Source: Ochotona curzoniae (taxonomy: Eukaryota; Chordata; Mammalia; Lagomorpha; Ochotonidae). From it: DNA of 64,000 nt. Positions within the stretch are counted from its first letter, which is position 1; every line of letters begins with the position of its first letter. The translations under genes were made by a program, and so were the position numbers. This document shows positions 57,439-64,000 of the stretch, piece after piece. The notes beneath the pieces are model-generated. The model was not told the origin of the DNA and did not search any database. It was given only the letters and a program-made list of their open reading frames with translations. The stretch lies in contig NW_024465797.1 of assembly GCF_017591425.1 (NCBI RefSeq), positions 184,269 to 248,268 of the forward strand, read 5' to 3'.

Positions 57439-59615
57439 TTTCTCTTTTGCTCTCTTTTTAGCTATTAGGAAAACAGTAGACTTTCAGTCAGAATGTTTAA
57501 TACATGAATGTTATTTGATTTCTTGGTTTGTTCTTATTTACCTGTTTGGCTTTTATTTGCGCATGACATATTCCTTTACTTTGTTCCTTTTTCCATTTCC
57601 TGTCTTTTTCATATTAGATACGTTTTTAAAGTTTTGCTTATTTGTTTCCTTCTTGTCTAAAGTTTTACTTTTTATTGATTAAATCTTCATCAATACCGTG
57701 AAAAGTCATTAATTTCACATTTTACTTGTCAATTCAACTGTGTTATTCCTTGAAAAAGGAAAGGAACACATATTTCAGTATATTGCCTGCCCTAATTATT
57801 TAGGATACAATTATTATTATTTAATTAACTTCATAATAATATTGCAATCTTTCTATCAAATCAAGTACAAGCGGAAACAATAGAAAAAGAATCCTGTTTT
57901 ATTTTTATTTGACATTTAGCATACACTTCATGAAAATTTACTTGTCCCCTCGTATCAATTCGTTCCTTTTTGAAGAGTTTACTTCAATGAATCATATTCG
58001 TTATGAGTAGACCACAAACTCTGATCCTTTCATTTTTTTTTTCTGCAATGGTTTGTATTTTATCTTTATTCGGATTACCAGTCACATCTCTCATCTTCTC
58101 TAAAGATGTCTTGATACCACCTTGGATAACATGCTGGATTCATGTTATCATTGATAATGTTTGCATGGTTGACAAGGATGAATGGCCATGTGAATCACCT
58201 ACTGGAAGCAAAGGGTGCAAGAATGGAGGAAAATGGAAGAGACAAGTGCTTCTGATCTCCCAATGTATTCCTCCTGCTTTTGACCAAATAGAAACACCTT
58301 AAATTGCATGATGTGCCTTATTTGTTTGAAGACAATCCAAAAGACTTATCACACATTCAGCACAACCTGAGCACCAGAATGGCTTGTTGTGTGTAGAAGC
58401 CAAGACAAGAAGCAGGAACTCAGTGTAGGCGGCCCACACAGGTGGTTAAGGGAGCATCATCTGCTATGCTACTTCCCATGGTGGGCAGCAGCAGCAGAAA
58501 GGTGAAGTTGGGAACAAAGCTAACACGTGATTCCAGGCACTTTGATCTTGGATGCAGGTGTCCTGGGACGCATCTTAACCATTATGGCAAATCCCCTACA
58601 TTCCCTCAACTGAAAAATAAAAAGATTTCTACTTCTGAAAAACACATAGGATATGCAATAGGCTTCATGAAGTGGTAAAGTGACATAGGAACGTAAAACT
58701 TCTTGGGAAACTCGTATTCCTATCAATTGAATGTCACTGAAGTTTGAGAAAAGAAACAGGCCTATGTAATCAACACAAACGTACATAACTCTAAGTAGTA
58801 AGAATGGAGGGTAAAGGATGGTCCCCATCAGTGGTAAACTTCAGAAAGGTCCAGGAAACGTGGTGCATCAGCCATGCTTAGACAACTGAGGGGCAGGGCC
58901 CTTTAAGAGGCCATGACACTCTCCACATTCCAAAACTGCTGTGGCAACTCCACATTGTGACCTGCTACTGGACCCTCCCTCCCACCCTCAGAAACATCAC
59001 TACAGGCAGTGGCATTAGCTTAGGGCTCTGGCAACTTCATCCTTTTTTGTGTGATTAAGAACTCTTGCGTATTGAAGGGCACTGATAAAATGATCCTCTA
59101 GAGTAAATGGAGAGTGACAGCGATTGCCATCCATGAAAACTTATTGAGCTCTTTGACTTTGTTTGTTTTCAACATCATATGCTTGTTTCTCTCCTGCCTA
59201 GATCCTGGATGAACGGCTGCCACAACCATCAGCACAGCAGCATGTTCCAGTGCTCCAACAGATCCTAGGATGCAAATCAACCTGCTATCAGCTGGCCAAC
59301 ACTCAACAGGAGCTTGACGATCTCAAGGAGAAGCTTCTTCCATCTGAGCCTACTGCCTACACCCTGGACAAGCAGCTACCAAAACACTGAAAGTTCTGCA
59401 GGTGCTGGGTGATTGTCTTTCTTCTGAGAAATGACATGAGATACAGGTTGGGCCTTGGGTAATAATCCCTCTTACTGATCCCTGCTATAGACACAGAGAT
59501 GCTTGTTTGTCACACAAAACAATTTATCTCTTATTGATTAAGGACTTTTGATCTTTCTCTCTCTCTTCTCTGATATTTATTTATTTGTTTATTTGTTCAT
59601 TATCAGAAAGGCAGA
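57157..59615. repeat. Tandem array unit 4 (2,459 bp), type B
   Basis: It shares the four type-B markers with unit 2, 4.93 kb away, plus private cagaatgttta and the shortest CT tracts. From its last 200 bp it carries gacatgagatac, shared only with the end of unit 5. Confidence 0.97.
59202..59401 (+). other. Exon-like block in unit 4
   Basis: I see no difference from the unit 2 block. The variant gacatgag lies only about 30 bp beyond the donor. Confidence 0.35.
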
Positions 59616-59897
59616 TATGCAGAGAGAAGAAGAGATCTTTCTCATCTACTGATTTAGTCCCCAAATGGCCTCAACAGCTGCAGCTGAGCCAGTCTGAAGC
59701 CAGGAGCCAGCAGCCAGCAGCCTCAGGTTCATGCAGGTGCTGGGTCCTAAGGCTTTGGGCCATCCTCCACTGCTTCCCAAGCCACAAGCAGGGAGCTGGA
59801 TGGGAAGTGGAACAGCCATGATTCAAACCAATATCCGTATTGGATCCTGGTTCATACAAGGCAAGGACTTTAGCCACTAGGCTACCACACTAGGCCC
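59572..59897 (-). mobile_element. CSINE at the unit 4/5 junction
   Basis: Orthologous copy with ttgttcattatc in the tail and attcaaacc near the B-box region, shared only with the unit 5/6 copy. Confidence 0.95.
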
Positions 59898-62079
59898 TTG
59901 CTCTTTTGCTCTCCTTTTAGCTATTAGGAAAACAGTAGACTTTCAGTCAGAGGGTTTCATACATGAATGTTATTTGATTTCTTGGTTTGTTTTTATTTAC
60001 CTGTTTGGCTTTTATTTGCACATGACATATTCCTTTACTTTGTTCCTTTTTCCATTTCCTGTCTTTTTCATATCAGATACGTTTTTAAAGTTTTGCTTAT
60101 TTGTTTCCTTCTTGTCTAAAGTTTTACTTTTTATTGATTAAATCTTCATCAATACCGTGAAAAGTCATTAATTTCACATTTTACTTGTCAATTCAACTGT
60201 GTTATTCCTTGAAAAAGGAAAGGAACACATATTTCAGTATATTGCCTGCCCTAATTATTTAGGATACAATTATTATTATTTAATTAACTTCATAATAATG
60301 TTGCGATCTTTCTATCAAATCAAGTACAAGCGGAAACAATAGAAAAAGAATCCTGTTTTATTTTTATTTGACATTTAGCATACACTTCATGAAAATTTAC
60401 TTGTCCCCTCGTATCAATTCGTTCCTTTTTGAAGAGTTTACTTCAATGAATCATATTCGTTATGAGTAGACCACAAACTCTGATCCTTTTACATTTTTTT
60501 TTCTGCAATGGTTTGTATTTTATCTTTATTCGGATTACCAGTCACATCTCTCATCTTCTCTAAAGATGTCTTGATACCACCTTGGATAACATGCTGGATT
60601 CATGTTATCATTGATAATGTTTCCATGGTTGACAAGGATGAATGCCCATGTGAATCACCTACTGGAAGCAAAGGGTGCAAGAATGGAGGGAAATGGAAGA
60701 GACAAGTGCTTCTGATCTCCCAATGTATTCCTCCTGCTTTTGACCCAATAGAAACACCTTAAATTGCATGATGTGCCTTATTTGTTTGAAGACAATCCAA
60801 AAGACTTATCACACATTCAGCACAACCTGAGCACCAGAATGGCTTGTTGTGTGTAGAAGCCAAGACAAGAAGCAGGAACTCAGTGTAGGCGGCCCACACA
60901 GGTGGTTAAGGGAGCATCATCTGCTATGCTACTTCCCATGGTGGGCAGCAGCAGCAGAAAGGTGAAGTTGGGAACAAAGCTAACACGTGATTCCAGGCAC
61001 TTTGATCTTGGATGCAGGTGTCCTGGGACGCATCTTAACCATTATGGCAAATCCCCTACATTCCCTCAACTGAAAAATAAAAAGATTTCTACTTCTGAAA
61101 AACACATAGGATATGCAATAGGCTTCATGAAGTGGTAAAGTGACATAGGAACGTAAAACTTCTTGGGAAACTCGTATTCCTATCAATTGAATGTCACTGA
61201 AGTTTGAGAAAAGAAACAGGCCTATGTAATCAACACAAACGTACATAACTCTAAGTAGTAAGAATGGAGGGTAAAGGATGGTCCCCATCAGTGGTAAACT
61301 TCAGAAAGGTCCAGGAAACGTGGTGCATCAGCCATGCTTAGACAACTGAGGGGCAGGGCCCTTTAAGAGGCCATGACACTCTCCACATTCCAAAACTGCT
61401 GTGGCAACTCCACATTGGGACCTGCTACTGGACCCTCCCTCCCACCCTCAGAAACATCACTACAGGCAGTGGCATTAGCTTAGGGCTCTGGCAACTTCAT
61501 CCTTTTTTGTGTGATTAAGAACTCTTGCGTATTGAAGGGCACTGATAAAATGATCCTCTAGAGTAAATGGAGAGTGACAGCGATTGCCATCCATGAAAAC
61601 TTATTGAGCTCTTTGACTTTGTTTGTTTTCAACATCATATGCTTGTTTCTCTCCTGCCTAGATCCTGGATGAACGGCTGCCACAACCATCAGCACAGCAG
61701 CATGTTCCAGTGCTCCAACAGATCCTAGGATGCAAATCAACCTGCTATCAGCTGGCCAACACTCAACAGGAGCTTGACGATCTCAAGGAGAAGCTTCTTC
61801 CATCTGAGCCTACTGCCTACACCCTGGACAAGCAGCTACCAAAACACTGAAAGTTCTGCAGGTGCTGGGTGATTGTCTTTCTTCTGAGAAATGACATGAG
61901 ATACAGGTTGGGCCTTGGGTAATAATCCCTCTTACTGATCCCTGCTATAGACACAGAGATGCTTGTTTGTCACACAAAACAATTTATCTCTTATTGATTA
62001 AGGACTTTTGATCTTTCTCTCTCTCTCTCTTCTCTGATATTTATTTATTTGTTTATTTGTTCATTATCAGAAAGGCAGA
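59616..62079. repeat. Tandem array unit 5 (2,464 bp), type A'
   Basis: Type-A markers plus a set shared only with unit 6: attcaaacc in the SINE, ataatgttgc near 60,296, and the synonymous ggaggga change. Unit 5 alone has cattgggacc near 61,416. Confidence 0.97.
61662..61861 (+). other. Exon-like block in unit 5
   Basis: I see no difference from the unit 2 block. It is the last one in the window. Confidence 0.35.
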
Positions 62080-62361
62080 TATGCAGAGAGAAGAAGAGAT
62101 CTTTCTCATCTACTGATTTAGTCCCCAAATGGCCTCAACAGCTGCAGCTGAGCCAGTCTGAAGCCAGGAGCCAGCAGCCAGCAGCCTCAGGTTCATGCAG
62201 GTGCTGGGTCCTAAGGCTTTGGGCCATCCTCCACTGCTTCCCAAGCCACAAGCAGGGAGCTGGATGGGAAGTGGAACAGCCATGATTCAAACCAATATCC
62301 GTATTGGATCCTGGTTCATACAAGGCAAGGACTTTAGCCACTAGGCTACCACACTAGGCCC
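62035..62361 (-). mobile_element. CSINE at the unit 5/6 junction
   Basis: Orthologous copy, almost the same as the one at the unit 4/5 junction, supporting a recent duplication of that unit. Confidence 0.95.
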
Positions 62362-64000
62362 TTGCTCTTTTGCTCTCCTTTTAGCTATTAGGAAAACAGT
62401 AGACTTTCAGTCAGAGGGTTTCATACATGAATGTTATTTGATTTCTTGGTTTGTTTTTATTTACCTGTTTGGCTTTTATTTGCACATGACATATTCCTTT
62501 ACTTTGTTCCTTTTTCCATTTCCTGTGTTTTTCATATCAGATACGTTTTTAAAGTTTTGCTTATTTGTTTCCTTCTTGTCTAAAGTTTTACTTTTTATTG
62601 ATTAAATCTTCATCAATACCGTGAAAAGTCATTAATTTCACATTTTACTTGTCAATTCAACTGTGTTATTCCTTGAAAAAGGAAAGGAACACATATTTCA
62701 GTATATTGCCTGCCCTAATTATTTAGGATACAATTATTATTATTTAATTAACTTCATAATAATGTTGCAATCTTTCTATCAAATCAAGTACAAGCGGAAA
62801 CAATAGAAAAAGAATCCTGTTTTATTTTTATTTGACATTTAGCATACACTTCATGAAAATTTACTTGTCCCCTCGTATCAATTCGTTCCTTTTTGAAGAG
62901 TTTACTTCAATGAATCATATTCGTTATGAGTAGACCACAAACTCTGATCCTTTTACATTTTTTTTCTGCAATGGTTTGTATTTTATCTTTATTCGGATTA
63001 CCAGTCCCATCTCTCATCTTCTCTAAAGATGTCTTGATACCACCTTGGATAACATGCTGGATTCATGTTATCATTGATAATGTTTCCATGGTTGACAAGG
63101 ATGAATGCCCATGTGAATCACCTACTGGAAGCAAAGGGTGCAAGAATGGAGGGAAATGGAAGAGACAAGTGCTTCTGATCTCCCAATGTATTCCTCCTGC
63201 TTTTGACCCAATAGAAACACCTTAAAATACATGATGTGCCTTATTTGTTTGAAGACAATCCAAAAGACTTATCACACATTCAGCACAACCTGAGCACCAG
63301 AATGGCTTGTTGTGTGTAGAAGCCAAGACAAGAAGCAGGAACTCAGTGTAGGCGGCCCACACAGGTGGTTAAGGGAGCATCATCTGCTATGCTACTTCCC
63401 ATGGTGGGCAGCAGCAGCAGAAAGGTGAAGTTGGGAACAAAGCTAACACGTGATTCCAGGCACTTTGATCTTGGATGCAGGTGTCCTGGGACGCATCTTA
63501 ACCATTATGGCAAATCCCCTACATTCCCTCAACTGAAAAATAAAAAGATTTCTACTTCTGAAAAACACATAGGATATGCAATAGGCTTAATGAAGTGGTA
63601 AATTGACATAGGAACATAAAACTTCTTGGGAAACTCGTATTCCTCTCAATTGAATGTCACTGAAGTTTGAGAAAAGAAACAGGCCTATGTAATCAACACA
63701 AACGTACATAACTCTAAGTAGTAAGAATGGAGGGTAAAGGATGGTCCCCATCAGTGGTAAACTTCAGAAAGGTCCAGGAAACGTGGTGCATCAGCCATGC
63801 TTAGACAACTGAGGGGCAGGGCCCTTTAAGAGGCCATGACACTCTCCACATTCCAAAACTGCTGTGGCAACTCCACATTGTGACCTGCCACTGGACCCTC
63901 CCTCCCACCCTCAGAAACATCACTACAGGCAGTGGCATTAGCTTAGGGCTCTGGCAACTTCATCCTTTTTTGTGTGATTAAGAACTCTTGCGTATTGAAG
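62080..64000. repeat. Tandem array unit 6, cut by the window end (1,921 bp seen)
   Basis: It matches unit 5 closely, with private cctgtgttttt near 62,524 and ttaaaatacatg near 63,222. The window ends upstream of where its exon-like block would be, so the array continues to the right by at least a partial unit. Confidence 0.97.

Noticed and set aside
50651..63601. 84- and 78-codon plus ORFs repeated in every array unit, taken as a conserved gene family
   Set aside because: Recurrence follows from tandem duplication. Substitutions in the 84-codon frame are mostly non-synonymous, and the 78-codon frame is shifted in unit 2.
49756..64000. CRISPR or prokaryotic repeat array
   Set aside because: Units are 2.46 kb with SINEs and microsatellites, and the window is clearly mammalian.

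Overview
This is a mammalian nuclear genomic window with no gene I can name. It is AT-rich with no operon-like packing of ORFs, and it is crowded with tRNA-derived SINEs of the lagomorph C-repeat (CSINE) type. The young copies start with gggcccggcgcggtggcgca, carry a pol III B-box-like ggttctaatcc, and end in (aat)n plus an A-tail. From memory this 5' end differs from the rabbit C-repeat and fits a pika (Ochotona). Lagomorph is well supported; pika is an inference.

1-49.7 kb is intergenic or intronic-looking DNA. It holds about 40 CSINE copies of mixed age, several with clear target-site duplications and several nested in older SINEs. It also holds a decayed plus-strand L1 at about 33.59-35.88 kb split by two CSINEs, an older L1 ORF2 scrap near 3.1-3.4 kb, and two adjacent minus-strand L1 3' ends at 45.6-48.1 kb. 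Other contents are a few probable MIR fragments, a 0.53-kb insertion with a 17-bp target duplication, many microsatellites, a 230-bp pure-purine tract at 17.87-18.10 kb, a CTG run at 27.09 kb, and a CpG-rich GC-box minisatellite at 41.54-42.13 kb. Nearly all ORFs here are SINE, microsatellite or chance ORFs.

49,756-64,000 is the outstanding structure: a head-to-tail tandem array with a period of about 2.46 kb. Five complete units and a sixth cut by the window edge are visible, and they look nearly identical. Each unit holds one minus-strand CSINE at its boundary, a length-variable CT tract, and a 200-bp exon-like block with a strong splice acceptor, a 62-codon open frame and a GT donor. Diagnostic variants alternate A-B-A-B-A-A, pointing to a two-unit higher-order duplication followed by further duplication or conversion. 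The left edge lies inside the CSINE. The array continues beyond the window, so its copy number and any gene it belongs to cannot be determined here.
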